The position numbers were made by a program, and so were the translations under genes. This document shows, piece by piece, positions 18,108-25,950 of a DNA stretch of 64,000 bases. This DNA is from JBJXGV01 sp046160485 (lineage in GTDB: Bacteria; Orphanbacterota; Orphanbacteria; JBJXGV01). The notes below the pieces were generated by a model. That model was not told the DNA's origin. It did no database searches and saw nothing but the letters and a program-made list of their open reading frames with translations. The first letter of the stretch is position 1. Each line of letters begins with the position of its first letter. The DNA lies in assembly GCA_046160485.1 (NCBI GenBank), contig JBJXGV010000063.1, positions 1 to 64,000 of the forward strand, written 5' to 3'.

Positions 18108-21100
18108 ATCATGGCGGGTACGCGAACGGAAGCGCAAGAGTGAGAGGCTGGCGAATCGCGAGCGCCGCGGCGATCGTCCTGGTCTGCGGCGCGCTCGGCG
18201 TGCCCGCGCTCGATCCGCGCGCGTCCGGCGGGGACCACGTCGTTGGGCGCGCGTATGCGCAGGGCGCGGACGCCGGCTCCGACTCGGCGAACGCCGTTCT
18301 TTCTCGCGGGCTCGCGGAGGTCGCGGATCTCGTTGCGCGAAAGGAACGCGCCGCCGCCGACAGCCTCGGCCAGATTGTGTTGCGCCGGCTCGAGGGGCGT
18401 CTTGGCGTCGACTCGCTTCTCTATGTCGATCTGCTCAACGCGATCGGGCGCGCGCGCGTCACGAGCGCCCTGTGGCGGGAGGCCGGGACGCTGGAGATGA
18501 TCGAGTCGGCGCTCGACATCGGGGAGCGCCTCGACGGACCTCTAGAACTCCGTGTCGCGGAGAGTCTCGGGCTCCTCTCGCGCTACCACTACAACGCTCT
18601 CGACCACGGTCTCTCGGTCCGGTTCGGGGAGCGCGCTCTCGCGATCCGTGAAGCGAAGCAGCCGGAGAACAGCGCGGACATCTCGTCGCTTCTGAGTCTC
18701 CTCTCGACGGTGGAGCACTACCGGGGCAATTCCGTGCGGGCGCTCCAGCATGCCGATCGATGCATCCGCATCTCCGAGGCGGTCTACGGGAGCGAGTCGG
18801 TCGACGTCGCGTTCGCGCTCAACAACTCGGCGACGGTGCTGACGCAGCTCGGCGAGCACGGCGAGGCGGTCGCCAGGTTCGAGCGCGCGATCGCGATCTA
18901 CGCGAAGGCGCTCGGCCCCGACAACGCGCGTCAAGTGTGGCCGCTCGTCAACCTCGGAGAGGTGTACCGCCAGACGGGAGAGTTCGCGAAGGGGATCGAG
19001 GCGCTCGAGAGCGCCGCGGCGATCGCCGAGAAAGCGTACGGGCCGGGCAATAGCGAACTCGGCGCGGCGCTCATCAACCTCGGGCTTCTCGAGATCGTCG
19101 ACGGCCGCGCGGACGACGCGCGAGCGCATCTGGAGCGCGCGCTCGAGATCAAGCTCGCGACCGACGGCGCTGGGAGCCCGACGGTCGCGGTGACGCTCCT
19201 CGCTCTCGGCCACCTGCTCGGGCCGATGGGGGAGACGGCGCGCGCCGAGAGCCTCCTCGAACGCGGCATGAAGATCTGCGCGACGGCGTTCGGCCCGGAA
19301 AACCTCCGGATGGACTCGTTTCGCATCAATCTCGCCGCGCTCTGCTACGCGCGCGGCGACACCGCGCGCGCGCGGACTCTCTACGACGACGCGCTCGCGA
19401 CGCGCGAGCGCAAGTTCGGTCCGAACCACCCGCAACTCGGCGAGGTGCTGGCGCCCTACGCGGCGTATCTCGCGCTCGCGCGCGCCGACGCGACGGCCCT
19501 CGACCTCGCGTTGCGCGCGGAGAGAATCGGCCGCGACCATCTCCGGCTTGCGGCGCAGACGCAACCCGAGATCGCCGCCCTCCGCTATGCCGCGGTGCGC
19601 GCGTCGGGCCTCGATCTTGCGCTCGGGCTGGCGGCGTCGGGCCGCCTCGACCCGCGCGGCGCGGAGCGCGCTTGGGACGCGCTCGTCGCGTCGCGCGCGC
19701 TCGTCCTCGAGGAGATGGCGACGCGGCGCGAGTTATTCGAGTCGGCGAGCGACCCGGTGTTGCGCGCGTTGTGGGACCGGTTCGGGAGCGCGAGCCGCGA
19801 TCTGGCGCGCGTGCTCCTCGAGGAAGGAGAGGGCGCGTCGGATACGCTGCGTGCGCGGATCGAAGCGGCGCGCTCGACGCGCGACGGCGCGGAGCGCGAA
19901 CTCGCCGTGGCGAGCGCGGGGTTCCGACGCGGCTCGCAGTCGCGCGACGTGACGCTCCGCGAGGTTCTCGCCGCCTTGCCGCCGGGGTCGGTTCTCGTGA
20001 GCTACGCGCGCTACCGCGATCTGCTTGCGCACGCCGGCCCGGCGAGCCTGCTCGACATCGCGTGGGACCCGCGCGCGAGCGGCACGCCGCGCGACGTCGT
20101 TCTCGTCGCGCGCGGCGGCAAGATCGAGGCCGTCGTCGATCTCGGGGACGCCGCGGCGATCGATCGCGCGGTCGCGCGCTGGCTCGACGAGTCGTCGCGC
20201 GGCGCGCTCGTTCGCGGGCGCGGCGAGGGAGAGGCGCTCGCGGCGTACGCAGCGGCGGGCGATGCGCTGCGGCGCGCGATCTGGGATCCGATCGCGCCGC
20301 ATGTCGCCGGGGCGAGCCGCGTGTTCATCGTTCCGGACGGGCCGCTCGCGCTCGTCAGCTTCGCGGCGCTGCCGCTCGCACCGGAAAGCGCGCCCGGTCG
20401 CGCCGAGAGCGGCCTGCGCTTTCTGATCGACGGTGAGCCGGCGCTGCACATGCTCAACAGCGAGCGCGAAGTCGTCGAGTGGGACGCGCGCGCAGCCGCC
20501 GGCGACGGGCTTCTTGCGCTCGGCGGCGCCGCGTTCGACCGGCCGGGCGACGAGAGACTCGAGGCGGGCTCCGGGAGCGCGCGCGATGGCGCGTCGCCGC
20601 GTGCCTCGGGTGCGCCCGCCGGCGCGCGCGACCCGCTCGGCGAGAGCGGCGTCTTCCGCGGGCAGCGCGCGGGATGCGCGCCGTTTCGAGAGCTTCGATT
20701 CGCGGAGCTCCCCGCGTCGCGCGGTGAAGCGGAAGAGGTCGCGCGGCGCTGGGCCGCGACCGTCGCGCGCGCGTCGAGCGCTCCGCCGTCTTCGACGGGC
20801 GGCGCCGCGACGCTCTTGACGGGGGAGCGCGCGAGCGAAGCGTCGGTGAAGCGCCTGGCGCCGGGCCGCCGCGTCGTGCACCTCGCGAGCCACGGGTTCT
20901 TTCTGCGCGCCGATTGCGAGATCGGCGATGCAGGCCCGGCCGGCGAAGCGGGAACACGCGGCATCGGAGGGCTGAGCCCGTCGGGGCGGGCCGCCGCGAA
21001 GGTGGACGCCGCGGCGGCGGGCGTGCACGGCGCCGCCCGCGAAGCGGCGACGGCGCAGCAACCTCCTCGCCCCGCGCGCGCCGCCGCGGCGAACCCGCTT

Positions 21101-21526
21101 CGCCTCTCGGGGCTCGCCCTCGCCGGCGCCAACCTCCGCGCGACCGCGGCCCCGGCGCACGAAGATGGGATTCTCACCGCGGAGGAGGTTGCGGCGCTCG
21201 ATCTGCGCGGGGTCGCGTGGGTCGTCCTCTCCGCGTGCGACACCGGCGTCGGCGATCTCGGAATCGGCGAGGGAGTCTTCGGATTGCGCCGCGCGTTTCA
21301 GATCGCGGGCGCGCGCACTGTGGTCTCGAGCCTCTGGGCTGTTCGCGACGACGTTGCGGCCGGGTGGATGAGTGCGCTCTACGAAAGTCGCTGGAGCGGC
21401 GGCGACGACACAGCGAGCGCTGTGCGCTCGGCGAGCCGCCGTCTGCTCGAGGCGCGGCGCGCCTCCGGCGCGAGCGTCCATCCCTTCTACTGGGGAGGCT
21501 TCATCGCGACGGGCGACTGGCGCTGA
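18104..21526 (+). CDS. Exported TPR-CHAT protein (caspase-like fold)
   Basis: A 1140-residue protein. The N-terminus has a hydrophobic segment ending near ALGVPALDP, read as a signal peptide or anchor. At least six 42-residue TPRs follow (about residues 130-470), each with an LGPDN/FGPNHP-type turn matching those in the adjacent kinase. The C-terminal third is a CHAT domain: VVHLASHGFF holds the catalytic His and WVVLSACDTGVGDL the catalytic Cys, followed by GLRRAFQIAGARTVVSSLW. CHAT proteins are separase/caspase relatives and several are proteases. An Ala/Gly-rich insertion separates the His and Cys motifs. GTG 18104 overlaps the kinase stop; GTG 18140, with GGAAG upstream, is an alternative start. 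Confidence 0.87.
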   Translation: MNHGGYANGSARVRGWRIASAAAIVLVCGALGVPALDPRASGGDHVVGRAYAQGADAGSDSANAVLSRGLAEVADLVARKERAAADSLGQIVLRRLEGRLGVDSLLYVDLLNAIGRARVTSALWREAGTLEMIESALDIGERLDGPLELRVAESLGLLSRYHYNALDHGLSVRFGERALAIREAKQPENSADISSLLSLLSTVEHYRGNSVRALQHADRCIRISEAVYGSESVDVAFALNNSATVLTQLGEHGEAVARFERAIAIYAKALGPDNARQVWPLVNLGEVYRQTGEFAKGIEALESAAAIAEKAYGPGNSELGAALINLGLLEIVDGRADDARAHLERALEIKLATDGAGSPTVAVTLLALGHLLGPMGETARAESLLERGMKICATAFGPENLRMDSFRINLAALCYARGDTARARTLYDDALATRERKFGPNHPQLGEVLAPYAAYLALARADATALDLALRAERIGRDHLRLAAQTQPEIAALRYAAVRASGLDLALGLAASGRLDPRGAERAWDALVASRALVLEEMATRRELFESASDPVLRALWDRFGSASRDLARVLLEEGEGASDTLRARIEAARSTRDGAERELAVASAGFRRGSQSRDVTLREVLAALPPGSVLVSYARYRDLLAHAGPASLLDIAWDPRASGTPRDVVLVARGGKIEAVVDLGDAAAIDRAVARWLDESSRGALVRGRGEGEALAAYAAAGDALRRAIWDPIAPHVAGASRVFIVPDGPLALVSFAALPLAPESAPGRAESGLRFLIDGEPALHMLNSEREVVEWDARAAAGDGLLALGGAAFDRPGDERLEAGSGSARDGASPRASGAPAGARDPLGESGVFRGQRAGCAPFRELRFAELPASRGEAEEVARRWAATVARASSAPPSSTGGAATLLTGERASEASVKRLAPGRRVVHLASHGFFLRADCEIGDAGPAGEAGTRGIGGLSPSGRAAAKVDAAAAGVHGAAREAATAQQPPRPARAAAANPLRLSGLALAGANLRATAAPAHEDGILTAEEVAALDLRGVAWVVLSACDTGVGDLGIGEGVFGLRRAFQIAGARTVVSSLWAVRDDVAAGWMSALYESRWSGGDDTASAVRSASRRLLEARRASGASVHPFYWGGFIATGDWR

Positions 21527-21571
21527 CCCATCGTGTGTGTCGCGCGCGCGGCCGCCCGACGCGCGGCGGTC

Positions 21572-22936
21572 CTAGCCCGCGATGAGCCGGCGCGCCGCGG
21601 CGCCGTGCCGCGCGACGAGCGCGTCGAGATCGAAGTCGACGAACGCGCCGCCGCGAATCCGCACGCGGCCGTTCACGATGAGCGTGTGCACGCGTGTCGT
21701 CGTCGCGAGCAGGAGTGCGGCGAGCGGATCGTGGCAGCCGGAGTGCTCGATGCCTCCGAGCGAGAAGAGCGCGATGTCGGCGGCGAATCCCGGCGCGATG
21801 CGGCCGATGTCGTCGCGGCCGAGGCACGCGGCGCCTTCGCGAGTCCCCATCCGAAAAACTTCGTCGACCGCGATCGCGTCCGCACCGTGCGCGACGCGCG
21901 TCAGCAAGAGCGCCTGCCGGCACTCGGCGATCATGTTGCCGGAGTCGTTCGACGCGCTGCCGTCGACGCCGAGGCCGACCGGCGCGCCCGCCGACCGTAG
22001 CGCTTGCACGCGCGCGATTCCCGAGCCGAGACGCATGTTCGACGACGGGCAATGCGCGACGCCGACGTGCGCGCGACCGAGGCGCGCGACCTCCGCGTCG
22101 TCGAAGAAAATCCCGTGCGCCAACCACGTCCGCGGCGCGAGCCACCCCGCGTCTTCGAGGTAATCGACAGGCCGCATCTTGTAGCGCGCGAGCGAGTAGT
22201 CGATGTCATCGAGATTCTCGGCGAGGTGCGTGTGGAGTCGTACGTCGAGGGACGCCGCGAGCGCGGCAGTGTCGCGCATCAGCTCCGGCGTCACGGAGAA
22301 CGGGCTGCACGGCGCGAGCCCGACGCGGCACATCGCGAATCGCGCCGGATCGTGATGCGTTCGCACCGCGCTTGCCGAACGCGCCATGATCTCGTCGTGC
22401 GTCTCGACGACGGCCTCGGGCGGAAGCCCGCCGTCTTTCTGCGAGAGCGACATCGAGCCGCGCGTCGCGTGAAGACGAATCCCGATCTCGCGCGCCGCCG
22501 CGATTTCCGCTTCGAGTCCGCCCTTCGCGCGCTCCGGATAGATGTAGTGGTGGTCGCTCGTCGTCGTGCAGCCGGAAAGCATGAGCTCGGCCATCCCCGC
22601 GAGACACCCGAGCCGCACCGACTCGTCGTCGAGGCGCGCCCACACCGGATAGAGCGCCGAGAGCCACGGGAAGAGCGAGCAATTCGCCGCGGGCAACCAA
22701 GCGCGAGTCAGCGTCTGGAAGAGATGATGGTGCGTGTTGACGAGGCCCGGGATCGCGACGAGCCCGCGCGCGTCGATCGTCTGCGCGGCGTGCGCGTGCT
22801 CCGAAGGCGGCGCGCCCGCGCCGACCGCGATGATCGCCGGGCCGTCGATCGCGATCCATCCGCCGCGGATTTCGCGGCGCGCGTCGTCGAAGAGACCGAT
22901 CGCATCGATGTTCGTGATGAGAAGCGTCGCTGCCAC
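21572..22936 (-). CDS. 8-oxoguanine deaminase (amidohydrolase)
   Basis: A 454-residue metal-dependent amidohydrolase of the ATZ/TRZ group. NTHHHLFQTLTRAW holds the first metal histidines, RLHTHLAEN the next, and LGVDGSASND the catalytic Asp. The GSMSLSQKDGGLPPEAVV segment and the substrate loops closely resemble bacterial 8-oxoguanine deaminases (EC 3.5.4.32), which turn 8-oxoguanine into urate; a hydroxyatrazine-type hydrolase is the alternative. GTG 22936 is the start, only about six bases after a TATTCT -10, so the mRNA may be leaderless. The molybdenum hydroxylase upstream in the window may belong to the same purine theme. Confidence 0.85.
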   Translation of the reverse strand: MAATLLITNIDAIGLFDDARREIRGGWIAIDGPAIIAVGAGAPPSEHAHAAQTIDARGLVAIPGLVNTHHHLFQTLTRAWLPAANCSLFPWLSALYPVWARLDDESVRLGCLAGMAELMLSGCTTTSDHHYIYPERAKGGLEAEIAAAREIGIRLHATRGSMSLSQKDGGLPPEAVVETHDEIMARSASAVRTHHDPARFAMCRVGLAPCSPFSVTPELMRDTAALAASLDVRLHTHLAENLDDIDYSLARYKMRPVDYLEDAGWLAPRTWLAHGIFFDDAEVARLGRAHVGVAHCPSSNMRLGSGIARVQALRSAGAPVGLGVDGSASNDSGNMIAECRQALLLTRVAHGADAIAVDEVFRMGTREGAACLGRDDIGRIAPGFAADIALFSLGGIEHSGCHDPLAALLLATTTRVHTLIVNGRVRIRGGAFVDFDLDALVARHGAAARRLIAG

Positions 22937-22943
22937 GGCGCGC

Positions 22944-22949
22944 AGAATA
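22944..22949 (-). promoter_or_regulatory. -10 element of the 8-oxoguanine deaminase gene, possibly leaderless
   Basis: TATTCT on the minus strand (22949-22944) ends seven bases before GTG 22936, and there is no Shine-Dalgarno sequence between. No convincing -35 is visible. Confidence 0.35.
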
Positions 22950-22962
22950 ACACGAGGCCGGA

Positions 22963-22971
22963 TGCTATACT
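22963..22971 (+). promoter_or_regulatory. Extended -10 promoter of the MDR oxidoreductase gene
   Basis: TGCTATACT (22963-22971) is a near-consensus extended -10. Transcription near 22978 would give a leader of about 54 bases containing a GAGGAGA ribosome site before ATG 23032. Confidence 0.5.
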
Positions 22972-23031
22972 GCCGCGCTGCGCCGGCACCGTCGGCGGGC
23001 GATGCGACGTCGTGCAGCGTGAGGAGACGCG

Positions 23032-24084
23032 ATGAAGGCGATCGTGATTCGAGAGCATGGCGGGCCGGAGGCGCTCCGGCTCGAGGAGGTCGCGGACCCC
23101 GCGCTCGCGCGCGGCGAGGTGCTCGTGCGCGTTCGCGCGTGCGGCGTCAACAACCTCGATACGCAGATTCGCCGCGGCATTCCCGGAGTGCCGATCGCGA
23201 TGCCGCACATCCTCGGCTGCGACATCGCGGGCGAGGTCGCCGCGGTCGGCGAGCATGACGCGCCCTTAGCGCCATCCGCGCCGCCCGCCCTCGCTCTCGG
23301 CGATCGCGTGATCGTCGGGCCCGGCGCGGGCTGCGGCGCGTGTTCCGCATGCCTTGCGGGCGACGACAGCGCGTGCGCGCGCTACGTCATGCTCGGCTAC
23401 CAGCGCCACGGCGGCTACGCCGAACTCGTGCGCGTGCCCGCGCGCAGCGTCGTCCGCGTAAGCGATCGCTGGTCATTCGAAGAGTGGGCGTCGGCGCCGC
23501 TCGTGTTTCTGACGGCCTGGCACATGCTTATCACGCGCGCGCGCGTCGCGCCCGCGGAGACGGTGCTCGTACACGCGGCGGGGAGCGGCGTCGGCATCGC
23601 GGCAATTCAGATCGCGCGCCGCGCCGGCGCGCGCGTCATCGCGACGGCGGGGAGCGACGAGAAGCTCGCGCGCGCGCGCGATCTCGGCGCCGACGCGGGC
23701 GTCAACTATTCCGCGCCCGGCTGGCACAAGGAAGTGCGCCGCATCGCTGGGGGCGACGGCGTCAACGTAGTGGTCGAACACACGGGCGCCGCGACGTGGG
23801 CGGGCAGCCTCGCGTCGCTCGCGCGCGGCGGCCGCGTCGTGACGTGCGGCGCGACGACCGGCTACGACGTCGCGATCGACATTCGCCATCTCTTCGTGAA
23901 GCAACTCTCGCTGCTCGGCTCGTACATGGGAGCGCAGCGCGAACTCCTGAGCGCCGTCGCGCTGCTCGAACGCGGCGAGCTTCGCCCCGTCATCGACACG
24001 GTCTTCCCACTCGCGGACGCGCGAGCGGCGCACGAAAAAGTTGCCTCGCGCACCCTCTTCGGAAAACTCGTTCTCGTACCGTAG
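23032..24084 (+). CDS. Zinc-containing MDR family oxidoreductase (quinone/alcohol dehydrogenase type)
   Basis: A 350-residue medium-chain dehydrogenase/reductase. The four structural-zinc cysteines sit in GAGCGACSACLAGDDSAC (about residues 101-117). The Rossmann motif is VHAAGSGVGIAAIQIA, so NAD(P)H is the expected cofactor. Of the catalytic-zinc residues, the Cys of ACGVNNLD is present, but the usual GHE is GCD (ILGCDIAGEV), so the catalytic zinc may be altered or absent. Substrate is unknown. GAGGAGACGCG precedes the ATG. It is divergent from the 8-oxoguanine deaminase gene and appears to be monocistronic. Confidence 0.85.
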   Translation: MKAIVIREHGGPEALRLEEVADPALARGEVLVRVRACGVNNLDTQIRRGIPGVPIAMPHILGCDIAGEVAAVGEHDAPLAPSAPPALALGDRVIVGPGAGCGACSACLAGDDSACARYVMLGYQRHGGYAELVRVPARSVVRVSDRWSFEEWASAPLVFLTAWHMLITRARVAPAETVLVHAAGSGVGIAAIQIARRAGARVIATAGSDEKLARARDLGADAGVNYSAPGWHKEVRRIAGGDGVNVVVEHTGAATWAGSLASLARGGRVVTCGATTGYDVAIDIRHLFVKQLSLLGSYMGAQRELLSAVALLERGELRPVIDTVFPLADARAAHEKVASRTLFGKLVLVP

Positions 24085-24125
24085 CGCGTCGACTCGCCCA
24101 AACCGTTCGCCGCGGGGGAGCGGCG

Positions 24126-24935
24126 CTAGTTCTCGAAGAGTGCTTCGGCGCGGCGCTGAAGCTCCGTCACTAGTGAGCGGAATCCTTCCGGCATCGCGAG
24201 GTCGTCGGCGATGACGCGCGTCGCGCGTTCGCCGCTCAAGTCGACGAGGTCGTAGAAGAAGAGGTCCGCGGCGTTCTCGGTGATGTAGCTGGGCTCGAGC
24301 TCGTTGAGCCGCGCGGCGTCGCGCGCGGCGCGAATTGCGCTCATCTCGTTCGCGCCGAGTTGGCCGGTCGCGTTGCGGCCGTCCATCGAGCGTTGCGCGA
24401 AGATCGCGCCGTCGCTCGCCACGGTCACGCGCGTGCGTATGCCCGCGATGCCGCCGGTGATTTCGAGATCGAGGAACGCGCCGTTCGCCACGACTTCGAC
24501 CTCGCGGCGAATCGTCTCCTCCGCGCTTGACCCGCGTACTTCGATCGTGCGCACCCCGACGGCTCCAGCGGCATCGATTCGTGCCTCGCCCTCGAACGGC
24601 ACGAGAACTTGCGGCACCGCCTCGCCTGCGCCGAGCGTGTAGACGATGAGCGGCTTCACGATGGTGACGGTCGTTCCATCGCGCTCCTCAACGCGCACAT
24701 CCCACTTGAGAAACTTCCATCCGGGATTCGGGAGGTTGCCTTGCACGCCGAGAATGATCGGATCGTTCGCGCGCACGACGCGCGGCGCATCGACGCCGCT
24801 CAGGTAGAGCCCGCGCACCTGGGGCTCCGGAGTCGCGGGGGATTTGTTCGATCCGCCCGACGGACCGATGATTCCGAAGCAGCCGACCAACAGACAGGAC
24901 GCAGCCACGATCCCGGTGACGATGCGCGCTTTCAT
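24126..24935 (-). CDS. Lipoprotein, possible emfourin-like C-terminal domain
   Basis: A 269-residue exported lipoprotein. LLVGC at residues 15-19 is a lipobox with the lipidated Cys19. The middle part is beta-rich. The last 110 residues (from LEITGGIAGIRTRVTVASDG to RRAEALFEN) resemble emfourin, the protealysin-inhibitor fold, in pattern (TGGxxG strand, then a helix after SAIRAA, then a DLFFYDLVD strand); this is a weak inference. AAGGAGGT, an almost perfect Shine-Dalgarno sequence, stands seven bases before the ATG. No metalloprotease gene is adjacent; the neighbours are thioredoxin reductase and the MDR enzyme. Confidence 0.65.
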   Translation of the reverse strand: MKARIVTGIVAASCLLVGCFGIIGPSGGSNKSPATPEPQVRGLYLSGVDAPRVVRANDPIILGVQGNLPNPGWKFLKWDVRVEERDGTTVTIVKPLIVYTLGAGEAVPQVLVPFEGEARIDAAGAVGVRTIEVRGSSAEETIRREVEVVANGAFLDLEITGGIAGIRTRVTVASDGAIFAQRSMDGRNATGQLGANEMSAIRAARDAARLNELEPSYITENAADLFFYDLVDLSGERATRVIADDLAMPEGFRSLVTELQRRAEALFEN

Positions 24936-24977
24936 CGCATACCTCCTTGGGGCGATCCTATTCGTGCCGATTCGTGG

Positions 24978-25916
24978 CTAGGCGTGTCCCTCGAGAAAGC
25001 GTTCCGCCTCGAGCGCCGCCATGCAGCCCGAACCCGCGGCCGTCACGGCCTGACGATAGTACGAGTCTTGAATGTCGCCTGCCGCGAAAACGCCGGGAAT
25101 GTTCGTCGCGGTCCGCCCGGGCGTCGTGACGAGATAGCCCTTCTCGTCCATGTCGAGCTGTCCCTCGAAGAGTTGCGAATTCGGCTGATGCCCGATCGCC
25201 ATGAAGACGCCGTCCGTCGCTATCTCGCTCGTCGCGCCGGTCTTGAGGTTCCTGAGCACGACGCCGCGCACTTTCTTCTCCGGCACGCCGAGAATCTCGA
25301 TGATCTCCGAGTCCCAAACGAACGCGATCTTCGGATTGTTGAGCGCGCGGTCCTGCATGATTTTCGACGCGCGCAGCGTGTCGCGCCGGTGAACGAGCGT
25401 CACCTTCGTCGCGAACTTCGTAAGGTATGTCCCTTCTTCCATCGCCGAGTCGCCGCCGCCGACGACCATCACTTCCTTGCCCTTGAAGAAAAACGCGTCG
25501 CACGTCGCGCACGCGGAGACGCCGTGCCCCATCAGAAGTTTTTCCGATTCGATGTTGAGTAGCTTCGCCGACGCGCCGGTGGAGATGATCAGCGTTTCCG
25601 CGAGCATCTCGCGCTCTTCCGCGACGACGCGAAACGGGCGCTTCGAAAGATCGACCGAGACGACGCGCTCGTAGACGCACTCCGCGCCGAAGCGCTGCGC
25701 CTGCGCGCGAAACTTCTCCATGAGTTCGGGGCCCATGATGCCTTCGGGGAAGCCGGGGTAGTTCTCGACGTCGGTCGTGATCGTGAGCTGTCCGCCGGGC
25801 TGCAGTCCTTCGAAGACGAACGGCGCGAGATTGGCGCGCCCCGTGTAGAGCGCCGCCGTGAGTCCCGCCGGTCCCGAGCCGATGATGACGACCTTATGCG
25901 TTTTCACATCCGCCAC
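24978..25916 (-). CDS. trxB: Thioredoxin reductase
   Basis: A 312-residue FAD and NADPH-dependent enzyme that reduces thioredoxin. FAD motif IIGSGPAGLTAALYTGRA is at the N-terminus, the redox-active ACATCDAFFF (Cys-Ala-Thr-Cys) is near residue 141, and the NADPH motif VVGGGDSAMEEGTYL follows. The C-terminal FAD segment is IPGVFAAGDIQDSYYRQA. Length and order match the low-molecular-weight bacterial type. It lies 34 bases after pepA on the same strand and may be co-transcribed with it. No thioredoxin gene is in the window. Confidence 0.96.
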   Translation of the reverse strand: MADVKTHKVVIIGSGPAGLTAALYTGRANLAPFVFEGLQPGGQLTITTDVENYPGFPEGIMGPELMEKFRAQAQRFGAECVYERVVSVDLSKRPFRVVAEEREMLAETLIISTGASAKLLNIESEKLLMGHGVSACATCDAFFFKGKEVMVVGGGDSAMEEGTYLTKFATKVTLVHRRDTLRASKIMQDRALNNPKIAFVWDSEIIEILGVPEKKVRGVVLRNLKTGATSEIATDGVFMAIGHQPNSQLFEGQLDMDEKGYLVTTPGRTATNIPGVFAAGDIQDSYYRQAVTAAGSGCMAALEAERFLEGHA

Positions 25917-25950
25917 GTGTTTGATCTCCTTCGTGTTTCGCGAACCGCGC

